Shown here piece by piece: positions 23,411 through 35,076 of a DNA stretch of 64,000 bases. Source of the stretch: Amphirosellinia nigrospora (lineage: Eukaryota > Ascomycota > Sordariomycetes > Xylariales > Xylariaceae). The stretch lies in NCBI GenBank assembly GCA_004123355.1, contig SCHM01000004.1, positions 7,095,017 to 7,159,016 of the forward strand, read 5' to 3'. Made by a program: the position numbers and the translations under genes. How positions within the stretch are numbered: position 1 is the stretch's first letter; the number at the start of each line of letters is the position of its first letter. A model generated the notes under the pieces. The model searched no databases. It saw only the letters and a list, made by a program, of their open reading frames with translations, and was not told the origin of the DNA.

Positions 23411-25121
23411 TCACCATCCGCGTCCTCGATTCCACCCACCGCCACGATATCCCTGGCCTCTCCCCCGTCCGTACTGCTGATATCCGCCTTGTTGCTGTTG
23501 CTGTTGTTGCTGTGGTGGCGGCGGTGGCGGCGGTGCGGTCCATCCTCCGCCTATCTGCATGGTTGGTATCCAGTTCGGCGGCATACCCCCCGCAGGGGGC
23601 GGGGGCGGGGCCACGGACCCTGATAATTGGGAGGCGGCGGGGGCGGGATGGGAAATTGGCTGAAGTCTGGCGCGAAGCCCTGCTGCATGAAATTGGGCGG
23701 TTGTTGAGGGTTGGGAGGGAACTGAGGGTTTTGCGGGAGGTTGTTGAGACCTGGGTTTGGGGACTTATTGTACAATGGCCTCTGTCTCGCTGGGCTACGT
23801 GCCTGAGATCGCGACCTTGAAGGTGAGTTTGAGCGTGAGCGTGATCGCGAACTGGTGTATGATCTACGCCGTGGTCGGTCTCGGCTGTACTGTCGGTCAC
23901 GGTCGTAACTCCTGCTTTTGCTTCTGCTGCGGCTCCTGCTTTGCCGTGAATCGGGGCGAGGCCGATATCCGGCGCGTTTGAATGCTGGGCGCGACGATCT
24001 CGAGATACGGCTCCGGGTCCGCGACCGCGAAGCGAAAGCGAGCGTGGGGTGAGCGTGATGTGCTACGGCCGCGTTCCCCGTTACTTGACTGACCTCCTTC
24101 TTCCGCCGTTGTTTCATATTTTGGCAGAACGAGCGCGACCAGCCTATACGTCTCTCCTCTTACGATCTCTCCCGTAATCTCGTCCACGATAACCCTCTGG
24201 CCCATCTGATCAATGTCTTCGGTACTGTTGTCGCCAAATGGCGCACCCGAATAGATACGGTCCACATCAGCTAGCAAGTTTGGACCGCCTTGATGAGTTG
24301 CTTGTCTGCGGGCCCAGAGGCAAAGCGAAGCGGCTTAATCATATTCGGTTCATGGGCGTGTCGAGTGGGTTCGATGACCGGGAGCCATTTGCGGCAGGTA
24401 AATCATACCAATGGGCAGTAGCATCACCATGCATAGTGGGCATGATGAATGGCGCATTTGATGATATTGGTGTTTGTAGAGCCATTGGCAGAGCCATCCG
24501 TTGGGCTACGAATCATGACTCAGGGGGCCATCACGGACAATTTCGCCACTTGTTGATGACATCAGATTGATAGTACCGGTTCGTTCCCAGATATCGAGGA
24601 GGTCCAGGAGCCTCTCGGCGTGCTTCGGACAGTTGGGGAAAGCGGCGGCGCTCTGGACGAGGCCGGGCAGGGAAAGCTCGATATTTGCAGCCAAGCTGGG
24701 GTCCTGGCGTCGCACGTGGGCGTGGTAGGGCATCATTCAGGATGTATAGAAGACGCAGACGCTTGCGCCTCGACGAGAGCTCCCGCGCCTTTCTGGTGGT
24801 GGCGAGGTCGGCGTTGTAGGAGCCGGCCAGGGCGACGAGGTACTTGGCCATGGCGGCGACGCGGGCGGCAGAGTGGGCCAGATTTGCGAAGATCCATTGC
24901 TTGCATTTCTACGGCACGACGTTTAGTGGTGGCGCTACACACGCTATTTCAAGAGGCTGTGTTGCTCAAACCTGGACATTGGGCGGGGAGCAGCGCGAGA
25001 CGGTCGCGTCGAGCCGGCTGAGGAACTCGTCGATCTCGGTGCGCGGGCACGAGGTCGGGTCTGCGCGGAGCAGCACCGCCGAGAAGGACACCTTGGCTAT
25101 GGCAAGCTGTGGAGACGCCAT
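23411..25121 (-). CDS. CID (RPR)-domain, RS-rich RNA-processing protein
   Basis: Exon 1 (25121-24972) starts MASPQLAIAKVSFSAVLL. A GTTTGA...CCGTAG intron with a CTAAAC branch precedes KCKQWIFANLAHSAARVAAMAKYL. RKRLRLLYILNDAL and HAHVRRQDPSLAANIE form the right-handed helical CID that binds the phosphorylated RNA polymerase II CTD. Further on: MIKPLRFASGPADKQLIKAV, an acidic linker, RVIVDEITGEIVRGETY, an Arg/Ser-rich segment of about 90 residues and a Pro/Gln/Gly-rich tail ending GYRGGGWNRGRGW, an RGG-like RNA-binding end. Layout resembles CHERP/SR140-type splicing factors; the exact orthologue is uncertain. Several one-base losses occur, including an A run in the VQNLLADVDRIY region (about 24270) and one at DALYHAH (about 24735). 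It is convergent with Kap104. Confidence 0.85.
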
Positions 25122-25447
25122 CGTGGGAATTGTGATCGAGCGCTACAGCGACGAGAGCGCGTGCATGTTGCGCTGCCGGTGAAGATTGCAGGTGGTGAAG
25201 GGATGACGATGGTGGATGTAGGAGGAATGCTGTTGGTTGTTAGGTACAGTGCTGTGTGCTGCTGTGCTGGTAGCGTGTTGAGCACAGTGTCAATACACCA
25301 TAAGCTTAGCACGGTCCACATTAATCAAATCGAGATACGTGAACAGAACTTGATTTATATACTGCTCAATCCATTCCTCTTCTATTTTCATCAACATCCC
25401 TGCACTTTGACATCCCTCTATGACCCAGGACCTCAATTCTAATCCAG
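25122..25447. other. short intergenic stretch
   Basis: Upstream of the minus-strand CID gene, therefore its promoter and leader; also the 3' flank of the small ORF at 25448. Nothing else seen. Confidence 0.5.
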
Positions 25448-25576
25448 TCACCCCTTCTTAACTCCAAAGTAGGCGAGGCTATCGAGAACAACCTGGACAA
25501 TGGCACAGCCAGTTTGAATGAGGCCCATGATAATGATGAACCGATCACGGCGTCGTTGCTCTCCCTGTTCTTGCAT
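25448..25576 (-). CDS. candidate 42-residue single-pass membrane protein
   Basis: A compact frame of 42 codons plus stop with the order of a small tail-type membrane protein: a charged N-terminus (MQEQGEQRRRDRF), then a continuous hydrophobic stretch (IIIMGLIQTGCAIVQVVL, then DSLAYFGV) and a KKG end. The run RRR before the helix predicts a cytosolic N-terminus by the positive-inside rule. I do not recognise the family. Composition and the clean basic-then-hydrophobic layout argue for coding, but a frame this short can occur by chance, and it could also be the last exon of a larger gene. It stands alone between the CID gene and a gene-poor stretch. Confidence 0.45.
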   Translation of the reverse strand: MQEQGEQRRRDRFIIIMGLIQTGCAIVQVVLDSLAYFGVKKG

Positions 25577-26280
25577 CTCGAGCCCCTATCCGTCGCGTCT
25601 TAGCTTAGCTTATTTGTGTTATCCTGTTCTTTCCATTAATATCCACAAGACAACGAAACAAGAGAACGACATAATTAGAAGGCAACATACGGACCGACTA
25701 TTCTTAGTTTTCCCACCCACGATAGGTCACGATCGCAGTGTCTTCGGAATGTGAAGCTTGAAGATTGAAGTTGAAAGTGGGTGATGGCTAACGTTAGACA
25801 AGCTAGAATAAAAGCATGGGTTGGTGATCAAAGTATAATGATTTCCCCTCGAGATCGTTTCTAACCGTCTTATATGCTCTTTTAAACCCAAAGCCCAAAG
25901 TTGCCCGTAATGTTCGTTAAAAGTGCGACGAGACCAGATTGGCTGTCGAATATTTACCTTTCTATCTACTATCCGAGCTCGTTGACATCAATAGACGTGA
26001 GCACATTCTCTCAAACGGCTTTTCGTTTCCACAGCCCAGAATGCGACTCGATATATAGATCATCAGCCCTTCTATATCAAGTGCGCAGTGACATAATTGG
26101 CCGAAATCTTTGTCCGTGGTCAAGCGTTGGAATGGTACAAATAACCTTCTGGTTCTAGAATCTACCCTCATCATTGGAGATAGTCGTATTGTAGCTGAAA
26201 AGTGTGCTAAGCAAGCAAGCTCGAACACGAAGGCACCAATCATGATTCGGCGCACTCCGTCAGTTGTATAAGTCAGGATC
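25577..26280. other. intergenic, nothing recognised
   Basis: Possible promoter of the 42-residue ORF on the minus strand. No conserved frame or repeat seen. Confidence 0.45.
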
Positions 26281-26755
26281 TCGTTTAAATATGACACAAA
26301 CCATCTACGCCTCGATTTGTTCTCGTCGAATCAAGAAGGTTTCTACATACGCAAATCGGCGCAGAAAGATAGTTACAGCAGACTTACAGGTGCGCAGCAG
26401 TATCATTGGGCAAAAGCTGTCAACCTCTTCAAAAAAAAAGGCGATGAGCCCTCATTTTATTTATACAGCATCCTACCATCTCAAGGAATTCTCAATCGTT
26501 ACCAAGTCGAGCAAAGGTCAATCACTTGTCTAGCACCATTAACGGAGGTCTAGAGATGGAGCCTATCTGTCCACAACCACGCGCTACAGATGAACCCCTA
26601 TTCCTTATATACCACTCCCACCAAAGCCTCCACGAAAGCTTGATTGGGAAAAATGTCAATACTGCCGGGAAGCTAAGAAAAAGGTAACTGATACACCTTT
26701 CTTCCGAGGGCGTGCGCATCTCAAGTGTCTACTAGTGTGAGATAGACCATCTCCA
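26281..26755 (+). pseudogene. unidentified protein-like fragment
   Basis: The frame 26281-26554 has no start codon of its own yet reads like real protein: LRLDLFSSNQEGFYIRKS, YSRLTGAQQYHWAKAV, KKKGDEPSFYLYSILPSQ. After its stop, another frame at about 26615-26740 gives PPKPPRKLDWEKCQYCREAKKK, reminiscent of the CxxC-basic start of a Zn2Cys6 finger but without the remaining cysteines. I do not recognise a family. Both pieces are best read as exons or relics of one decayed gene. No start, splice site or downstream continuation is convincing. Confidence 0.3.
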
Positions 26756-26980
26756 GCAGCGACCCAATTGCCGGAGGTGCGTCAAACGAGGGCTCCAGTG
26801 CCCGGGCTTAACAAGAGCAAGAGAGCGACCGCTGGTTTAATCAAACGGTGTGCGCCCTGAACTACTTTTGATAATTCGAAAGAAGCCCTCCAAGGTCAAC
26901 TGAGTAGCTCTCGCTATAGGTACACAGTCAAGTACCAACGCCGAAATTTCCCTCAGATTAGAGCAACTCAATTCTAAGCC

Positions 26981-27310
26981 ATGCGTCACATGTTGTCTTG
27001 GTGCTCGGGGCATCATTGCGATCTAATACGCAAGAGGCCCATCGTGAGCCCGGAGGAAAAGTTGTGGGAAATGATGCGCGAACATCTCTATGAGACGCTG
27101 GCCCATCACTTTGTGCTACTGGGGACTTCTATCGGGGTTTCGTTCGATAAACACCACGAGCGAAGATTGTTGCGATATCCTACTCACACGTGGTACCGGA
27201 AACAGACACGAACGTGGAGAGTGGATGGGAAGAATAGGTCACTTATTTGTTGCGAGCTATGGCCAAATTCCACGATTGTCATTGACAATGAAACGGTGCA
27301 AGTAAGATAG
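26981..27310 (+). CDS. hypothetical 109-codon ORF
   Basis: An ATG-started frame with ordinary amino-acid composition: PEEKLWEMMREHLYETLAHHF looks helical, and the C-terminal part is rich in Trp and basic residues. No domain or relative recognised, no signal peptide or membrane segment. The surroundings are gene-poor and AT-rich. It may be a relic or chance frame. Confidence 0.2.
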   Translation: MRHMLSWCSGHHCDLIRKRPIVSPEEKLWEMMREHLYETLAHHFVLLGTSIGVSFDKHHERRLLRYPTHTWYRKQTRTWRVDGKNRSLICCELWPNSTIVIDNETVQVR

Positions 27311-28282
27311 ACCATGTACAACAGGCAGCATTTGAAATCATAAATAGTCTAATTTAACGTTAGCAATAGCCGGCAGAGCAAAACACTGCTTGCAAAATGG
27401 CCAGACCGTAACTAGTCTATTTGGTTTGTATGAGCCGTTGCCAGCGATAATGGTCATTTTTGGCCTCGACCTTCGTAAGTTGGTAAAAACCTAACATGTG
27501 GTAGGCAGTTACCCTATTGATCACTACTTTACTCGTACAACCGACTACTCTATATTAGACTAAATATTTATCATAATCATATACGTGCTGTAGTTAAATG
27601 CTACCTGGGTAGGTACCGTAGTAGTTTACTTCGTTCAAAATTTAAATGTACGCTACGGCGCTAGAGTGACCGAAGGAGACATATATTCTATTAACTGTGA
27701 AACAACTACAAACCTAGATTTTCAGCCCCTTCCTTAGGCCTGTAGAGAAGGGTATTGAAGCCAGCCCATATAACTATTGATGCCGCAGAGGGAATGGAGT
27801 GGTTGGCATAGATTCTACTACGGGTAGTGACGAACAATATTTTACACTTATACTAACATGATTACCAGTGTTACTTAAAATAGCAGGATACAATTTGAGT
27901 TTGTGTCCTTAATAAAGTACGGCGTGTTGAAGATAAACCAAGTTGTAGGTATGCCACGACAATTCGTCAATTTACCCGTTTGCTCTCCTTGCAGCAGTAT
28001 TCTTGTGTCGCTCGTAGAAACTCTCAAATAAAATTGAGGAGTAGTTCGAGGTCAGGACACGCCAAGCGTAACCAGAAAGTCAAAGTCAAAGTCAATGTGT
28101 TGCACTAATCCACAGAGAAGGCCTCTACTTGGAGACGATTTGTTCAAAGTCGAGATATTCATAACACGCAGCCCATTTTCACCGCTCTATAGATATACAA
28201 GTGTTCATGTCAGGTCGTGACATGTAAGGTATCTAGGTACAACCGTCCGACCACCTCGCATGCGCAACAGAGTAGACAAACG
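27311..28282. other. AT-rich intergenic stretch
   Basis: TA-rich with stops in every frame; a short AAAGTC tandem near 28078-28098. Nothing else seen. Confidence 0.5.
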
Positions 28283-28630
28283 TCAGGAAAAGCGATCCCC
28301 CTTCGGACTTCGAAACGGCGTACTACTTTCGTACTTGCTCTTCTCAAAGACTCTCTGGTCCTCGGTGGTTGGCGCATGTCTCGTCGGGGCGGGATCGGAG
28401 CTTGCCTCCTGACTAGGTGAACCGGTATAATCGTTATTGACGGGTGTTCCGTTACCTGGTGGCGCGATAGACGACGATGTCGACGCCGGCTTCGTGGGGT
28501 GCTCGAGAGAATCGATCATGCGCTTCTTGCGTTGGGCCTCCTCGTATCGATGGGCTCGGTCGGCATTGATGCTCTTCTTAGCAAAGTAGTAGGCTCCTGC
28601 GCCGGCTATACCACATCCCATTTGTGAGTT
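28283..28630 (-). CDS. small protein resembling DUF4748, C-terminal exon(s)
   Basis: The frame reads MGCGIAGAGAYYFAKKSIN, then ADRAHRYEEAQRKKRMIDSLEH, then a Ser/Pro/Thr-rich tail ending in a basic SPKGDRFS. A short Gly/Ala hydrophobic segment followed by YFAKKSINADRA and a charged helix is what I recall of the fungal DUF4748 small proteins, thought to be membrane-associated; function unknown. The 5' end is unresolved: an upstream exon may lie at about 28690-28800, using donor GTATGT and acceptor GCCGCAG, but the phases do not join without a base change. The start used here is the first Met of the conserved block; it could be an internal residue. Confidence 0.5.
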   Translation of the reverse strand, partial: NSQMGCGIAGAGAYYFAKKSINADRAHRYEEAQRKKRMIDSLEHPTKPASTSSSIAPPGNGTPVNNDYTGSPSQEASSDPAPTRHAPTTEDQRVFEKSKYESSTPFRSPKGDRFS

Positions 28631-28699
28631 CAAGGAATGGAAGCTGCGGCGTGTGCTAGGGTCTAGGACAGAATGTATATACAAACATACCGACGCAGA

Positions 28700-30047
28700 G
28701 GGAGCCCAGCCGAGCCTAGTGAATGGGCAGTGCGGTTAGCATTCCGACAACGAAAGACGTTGCAGTGTAGGAAAAGAGGATCGATGTACCAGAAGGATTT
28801 GACCTGGGGACAGAATAAGTTAGTAACTTTCCCATCGTCGTGGCCTATTTTGGACACCACCTACGGTATTCATGATGATGCAAACTTGCACGGATGGGTT
28901 CAATTTGCCACGACTCTGGATTGTGTTTAGATGGAAAATAAGCTAGGAGGCGCGAATGGTTGTGAGGGATAGGTTAGAATCTTGATTGAATCCAGATTGA
29001 GTTGATGTCGCAAGAAGAATCTCATCAAGCTTGGGTAGGTAAGATGGTATCAATCGTATCATAATGTTCTGTAAGTGGAAATTCTGGTAGCGAGCTTCCA
29101 CTTTTTTATGGCGAACATTACAGGGGTTTTTAGCACCCGCAGGCGCTAGACCTTGAGGGCTCGACAAGCGGGAATGGCTGGCCGCAGCCAACCAGATCCC
29201 ACAGAGCAAGAGGCTAAGAAATAAAGAACAAAGAACGCCCCACTGGTCCGTCGTCATCAGAGTCGGCGTCGGCGCTAGGCTACAACGTGCCAAGGTAACT
29301 GCCAAGGGATCTTTCGACGGCCGGCAAGAGACCGACTTAGGCCTATTTCGTCTGTGCTTTGAAATGTACAACGTATCACGAAAATACAAATCTGCTTCCG
29401 TTCTTTTTATCTGACTTTTCCTCGACTATCTGTTGGGTGGATTATGGCATTGTGAGAAAGAGACCATATAGGCGCTGTTTTGGGTTCTGGGTATATGCGA
29501 TAATGGATAATGTTGGGATCGACTTTTACTAACAGTTCGATCCGCAAGGTTTAGCCATCTACTTCCCCATACTGTACCTGTTGGAGTTCCATGCCATACT
29601 AAGGCATAATAATGCACACAACCGTGCTACACAATCTCCGCGTGCCCGTCCCTTTTTTTTTGGAGCATCGTTGTTGTCGAATCACACCGGTCAGCAGCCA
29701 TTAGCCAATCGGTCAACCACAACAAGGGAGGCATATGAGTGAAAAGTATCAGCTACGCTATTTCGTCATTGCACAGATCCCGACATAATCATCGGCTTTC
29801 CCACCCCGCTAGCCCTGGACACCGATATCGATATCAATATCAATATCAATGCGATACCGAAACACGCAGACCGGCGTATCTAGTCTCCGTAGGCAGTGAA
29901 GCTCTCTGTTGGTGGCTGGTGGTAGATATCCTGGCAACGACTCGTTCTTGCGCCCGGATGGTTCAAGGAAGTTTACCGCACGAGAAGGGCATCAGGTAGG
30001 AAGAGGTCCGACTGTGTGTGCGGTCTCGAGTCCATCAGCCCTCTGTC
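28700..30047. other. intergenic; promoter of the 5-phosphatase gene
   Basis: A minus frame at 28943-29389 contains one hydrophobic segment (VLCSLFLSLLLCGIWLAAA) but has no other support. A T8 run near 29650 and a TATCGATATCAATATCAA repeat at about 29825-29850 precede the + strand gene. Confidence 0.4.
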
Positions 30048-33000
30048 ATGGAGCCCGGTCCCCAAGATGGCCCCGATGCCTCTTCCCTCGTAAGGCCGTC
30101 TGCTGGCGATATACTCGTCCAGACTTCGAGATGCTGACATCCGCTGTAGAAGCCGGTTTCGTCCCTGCGCGCGAAATTCGAGAACATGAACAAGGCCAAG
30201 GAAGAGCCCCCAGCATCAACCCCAACATCAATATCAACATCAGCATCAATGCCAGCACCAGCACCGGCACCGGCACCATCGACAGCAGCCACGACGATTG
30301 TGCTGGCGAGACAGCGAACGCCCTCGCCCAAACCTCCTCCTGTACCTGACACGCGTCCCACTCGACCGAAGAGCATGATCGCCCTGGACACAGGAAGAGT
30401 AAGGCCGCAACCACCAAACCCTCGTGAGCATGCCATAGCCGCGCTACGTTTGCCTCAGCTCGCGAACCCGCCTCCGTTAAGCCCCAAGCCCGTCAGACCA
30501 CCTGCTGTCTTGATCGATCCTCCCCATTCTCCTCCACCTAGCGGGGCTCATTCGCACCCCGCAATCGATGCCGCCGCTCTTCTGAACCCCGATCCGACCA
30601 AGTCCCCGGCCACGCCCGTCACCCCACCCTCCCGGTCTTTCAAGATACCCAGTCGACCCAACACACCAGGTCTTGAACCTCGCCAGTCGTCTCCCCGATT
30701 AAATACATCCCAGCCGCCTTCGCCCCCACCGCCACGAAGATCAGGCGAACTGCGGCGGGAACGCGAGCCGAGGACCCCGTTGGTAGGACCGCCCCCGGTG
30801 AATCGGGCAGACAAACCTAGTGCTCGCCTGTCCATTGTCGGGGACAATGTGCCCAAGCTTGAGCCCAGACCGGCCCCATTGCGGCCAGATCAACGCTCGC
30901 CCTTTAACACACCACCAACCACGGCGAGCGCCCCCGAAAATGAGGAATCACCGCCCATGCTGCCAACTCGACCCGCCCGCCCTATATCACAACAGATTCC
31001 CAGTCTTGTCAGAACCAATACATTGCCAGCCGCCTTCGACCCCCCGCCACTTCATCCTGCTGTAGTGAACAGAAGGAGAGACCTAGAAACGAACGGGTTC
31101 GCGAAACCAGCTTCTGCGCCTCCGACCAAGAATGACCCTCCAGCACTGCCATCTCGACCACCGGCAATCCCCGAGTCGGCTCCCAAGATTCCAGCCAACT
31201 CGGTGAGACCTCCGCCCCGACCTGCCCGCGCTAGTATTGTGGGCATTCCAACGACCGACCAGCTAGCCGTCGATACTACTGTAGCCGCCCAGCAGCCGAA
31301 GCGGATAGCATCCACCCCTACCTCGCAGTTCCACTCTTTGCCTACCCGGACCCATGGTAGGTCCATGACCGTGGACCAGACATCCGAAAGGGCTCCTATA
31401 GAACTGCGAGAACCGCCCAGAAGAATTGCTGTCGCCGGAAACTCGCCTGCCAACAACGACCCTTCAACCACAGCGGCTACAGGTTCAACGCAGATTACAA
31501 CCACGTACCCTGATGCGTCCAGGGTCAATCGCCGGCCGCCCTATGCAAAGCAAGGGGCGCATGAGATTTATACCAAATACGATGTCAGGAAGTTTGATGT
31601 CTGCGGAGAGTACGTATGTACGAGCGGTCACCTTACTCGGGTCTGGAACTTGCACGATGGTGAGCTTGTCGTGAGTTTCTCTCATGGGGAAGGTATCAAA
31701 GCGACTAGTGTTGCCTTCAAACCTGGTCTGAACGTCGACCGTGAAGGCTTAAGATTATGGATAGGGAACAACATCGGCGAGATCATGGAAGCTGATGTTG
31801 CGACGCAGTCGGTTGTGGGGAATAAGACAAATGTCCATGGACGATACGAAGTCACCAAGATATTTAGGCATTACAATGAGATGTGGACGTTGGATGAGGG
31901 TGGCACGTTGCATGTTTGGGGCCCAGATGGCGACGGAGTTCCAAATCTAAATAACAGTCCCCATCAGACGTACCGGCTAGCGAAGGGCCACACGTTCTCC
32001 GTGATCGTGGGGGAGGAATTATGGTATTGCACAGGAAGGGAAATCAGGATCTTCGCACCTACTGTCGACGGCAACAACCAAGTCCAAGTCCTTATGCGGC
32101 CCTTGGTCTCAGAAGGCGCTGGCGAGATCACGTCCGGCACTGTTATTAAATCGCAACCTGGGAAAGTCTACTTCGGCCATACGGATGGTAAAGTTAGCAT
32201 TTACTCCCAAAAAGACTTCACATGTCTAAGTGTTCTGAGTATCAGCACTTACAAGATCAACTCGCTGGCTGGTATAGGCCATCATATCTGGGCGGCGTAT
32301 AACACCGGAAAGATCTCCGTCTACGACGTTCGAAGTTCGCCGTGGGTGGTGAAGAAGGATTGGCAGGCTCACAATGATAGCCCGGCCTTGAGACTTATGG
32401 CCGATCGTGCCAGCTTTTATAGGCTTGGCTACCAGCAGGTCCTGTCACTCGGTGCAGATAACATGATCAGGGCATGGACGGTCTTCTCCAGGACGACTTT
32501 TTAGAGGATGAAATGAAGTCGATGGACGCTCAGTATTCCGTATTTGAGGACATTAAAGTCCAAGCCATGACTTGGAATGCCGGCGCGTCCACACCAAACA
32601 GTCTCCGATACGATGAATCTGATGCTGCATTCATACAAAACCTACTCCGGTCTAGTAATTGCCCTGACATACTGATTTTTGGATTTCAAGAATTGGTGGA
32701 TCTGGAAGACAAGACCGCCACAGCGAAACGATTATTCAAATCGAAAAAGAAAGACGCCACGGACCAAGAACGCATGAGCCACCAGTATCGGGACTGGAGA
32801 GATTTTCTAGTCCGAAGCCTGGATGATTTCATGCCCGCCGATCATTTATACCACCTGCTCCACACTGCTACTCTCGTCGGGTTATTCACCTGCATCTTCG
32901 TCAAGTCGACGCTCCGCGACCGAATTCGCAACCTCAGTAGCGCCGACGTCAAACGGGGAATGGGCGGTTTGCACGGCAACAAAGGTGCCATCGTCGTACG

Positions 33001-33655
33001 GTTCATGATAGATGACACATCCTTGTGTTTTATCAACTGCCATCTGGCAGCTGGACAATCGCACGCTAACTCACGCCACAACGACATCGCGGCTATCCTA
33101 GACAGCTCCATTCTGCCCATTGAGCCCGACCCGACCGTGCGCATAGACAGCTATATTGGCGGTGGCGACGGCTCTATGATTCTAGATCATGAGCTCTGTC
33201 TTCTCAACGGCGATCTCAATTATCGCATCGATACGATGTCGCGCGACACAGTGGTATATGCAGTGAAAGCTAACAACCTTACTAAACTACTCGAGCGCGA
33301 CCAGCTGCTCGTCGCTCGTCGTAGGAATCCGGCATTCAGACTACGAGCTTTTGATGAGATGCCGATACAGTTCGCTCCGACTTATAAATACGATGTTGGT
33401 ACCGATAATTACGATACCAGCGAGAAAAAAAGGTCTCCAGCCTGGTGCGATCGCCTCCTACATCGAGGATCTGGCAGGATACAGCAACTCGATTACTGTC
33501 GGCACGAGGTGAGGGTGTCAGACCACCGACCTGTGACTGGTCGGTTCAAATTCACCACTAAAACAATATCGCCTAAGAAACGCATACTGGCGTGGGCGGA
33601 TTGCCAACAACGATTCGAGGACTTCAAGACGAAGGAAGCAAACGAAGAAAAGTGA
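30048..33655 (+). CDS. inositol polyphosphate 5-phosphatase with proline-rich region and WD40 propeller
   Basis: Exon 1 (30048-30089, MEPGPQDGPDASSL), intron 30090-30149 (GTAAGG...GCTGACAT...TGTAG), then exon 2 beginning KPVSSLRAKFENMNKAKEE. Residues about 30-480 are Pro/Ser/Thr-rich with many PPxP motifs likely to bind SH3 partners. About 490-790 form a WD40-type propeller (YVCTSGHLTRVWNL, LWIGNNIGEIMEAD, MWTLDEGGTLHVWG, VYFGHTDGKVSIY, IWAAYNTGKISVYDV). The rest is the catalytic domain: MTWNAG, GFQELVDL, GNKGAIVVRF, FINCHLAAG, LNGDLNYR, PAWCDRLL and VSDHRPV. The family removes the 5-phosphate of phosphoinositides or inositol phosphates with Mg2+, controlling membrane traffic and signalling. 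One missing G near 32475 (IRAW-DGLLQ) splits an otherwise open frame. Total about 1180 residues. Confidence 0.93.
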
Positions 33656-35076
33656 GTTCCTTTAGCTATAATTGGAGAATATGTGACCAACCGTCTTAGG
33701 CTTTCCTATCTTATGAATATTATCGGGTATGATTTAAAGACAAGCCAAGGCTTAATCCAAGACCAGCCCAGGAGGGCCAACGGAAATCCAGGCCATCAAA
33801 GGGATAGAGGGCATGCTCAAAAAACTACGAAAAAGTCCATCAGGTTGAGCCTCCGTTGGAGATTCCCGGAAGAGCAAATAGACACGGCGTTGCCTTCGAG
33901 AGCTCAATAGAGAGTTAGAAAACTTACAAAATGTTGGCTAAACGACTTCCCAATTAAATGCATCTGTTCGCCGGGCTGTTTTCGAGAACCGGGGGTGAGC
34001 AGATTAAATTGCTCATTTGAGCGAGAAGTCCTCCAGGTGTAGAATAGACCTATTTTGTCTATAAACCCAAGTTTGAGCGCCATCGCACATACATCTCGCC
34101 ATAGTCTTCGCGGCTATTGCTTCGCAGCCAGTCTCGGCTGCGTGAGTCCGAGAATTAGGAGTCTTCAGTGTGATTGGTCAATCCGCTTCTCCAACGGACT
34201 GATTCGGGAATACCGCATCTGCATCTTATTCGCAGTTAAACAATAGATAGATAGCGCGGCGCTCGTCGCATACAAACAAAGATAAGAAATAATCCTTTAA
34301 TCTCAGGCAAGTCCCTCCTGATGAATGTTGCCCAGCTCACTTAATGTAAGCTGTTCGCACTTTAGGGACGATTTCATATAGAACTACGACACCCGATTGG
34401 CCTAGTATAGTGTGGAGTTCCGTGGGTATTTTTTTCCTGCCTTTGTTCTCGTGAGTCTGTTCCTCGCCCTTATTACCCTCTCATAACGTAAGATAAACGA
34501 CCCTTTTGCCGGTATTCGTTCTTCGATACTCGATTCCTTCTCGTAAGAGAGCTGAGACGGTTTTCATACTCTGCCCATCGGGATGATTGCGACTGTACCA
34601 GTTTTTTTTAAGGGTTAGTTAGGTTCCGGTATGCATTGCGATTTCACTCACTAGACGCGTGGCGAGCTCCCAAACTCTATTGTGTGTGGCCTGCGATATC
34701 GCACCGCCGATTTGCTATATGAGAAAGAAGTTCCAGCCAGAATTTATTGAATTACAGTCAAGAGCAAATCCATTCCATCATCCACCTACCTCACAGAATT
34801 TAGTGTTTCCAACTACACTTGATAGCATTAGCTAGATTATTTATTCGACGACGGGCGCTTTATCAACTCCCCTTCCTCCTCGACCTTGGCCAATAAACCT
34901 ATCTAGGCTTACAAGAGAGGTGGACACGAAAACTTTTTCATACCAAAGGCGCAGGTGAAGATAAGATATTCACAAAGAGATATTTTCTTATTGCTAAGTC
35001 GGTGGAATCAACGTTATCCCAGAACAAGCTTTCTTCCGCTCACGCTGCCGCTGCCGCCGCCGCCGCCGCAGCAGCA
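33656..35076. other. intergenic, nothing recognised beyond promoter position
   Basis: 3' flank of the 5-phosphatase gene and promoter of the asparaginase gene. Short frames have no motifs. A GCCGCTGCCGCC alanine-codon tract runs into the asparaginase start (35043-35076). Confidence 0.45.

Noticed and set aside
23325-24117. Long Arg/Ser-rich plus and minus frames besides the CID gene
   Set aside because: Alternative frames of the RS- and Pro-rich region; only the chained minus frames ending at 23411 have family similarity.
28943-29389. 148-codon minus ORF with one hydrophobic segment
   Set aside because: No plausible start context, no motif beyond a single hydrophobic run, and multiple competing frames.
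30035-30436. Minus-strand ORFs of 123-133 codons near the 5-phosphatase start
   Set aside because: Antisense of low-complexity repeats in exon 2 of the phosphatase gene.
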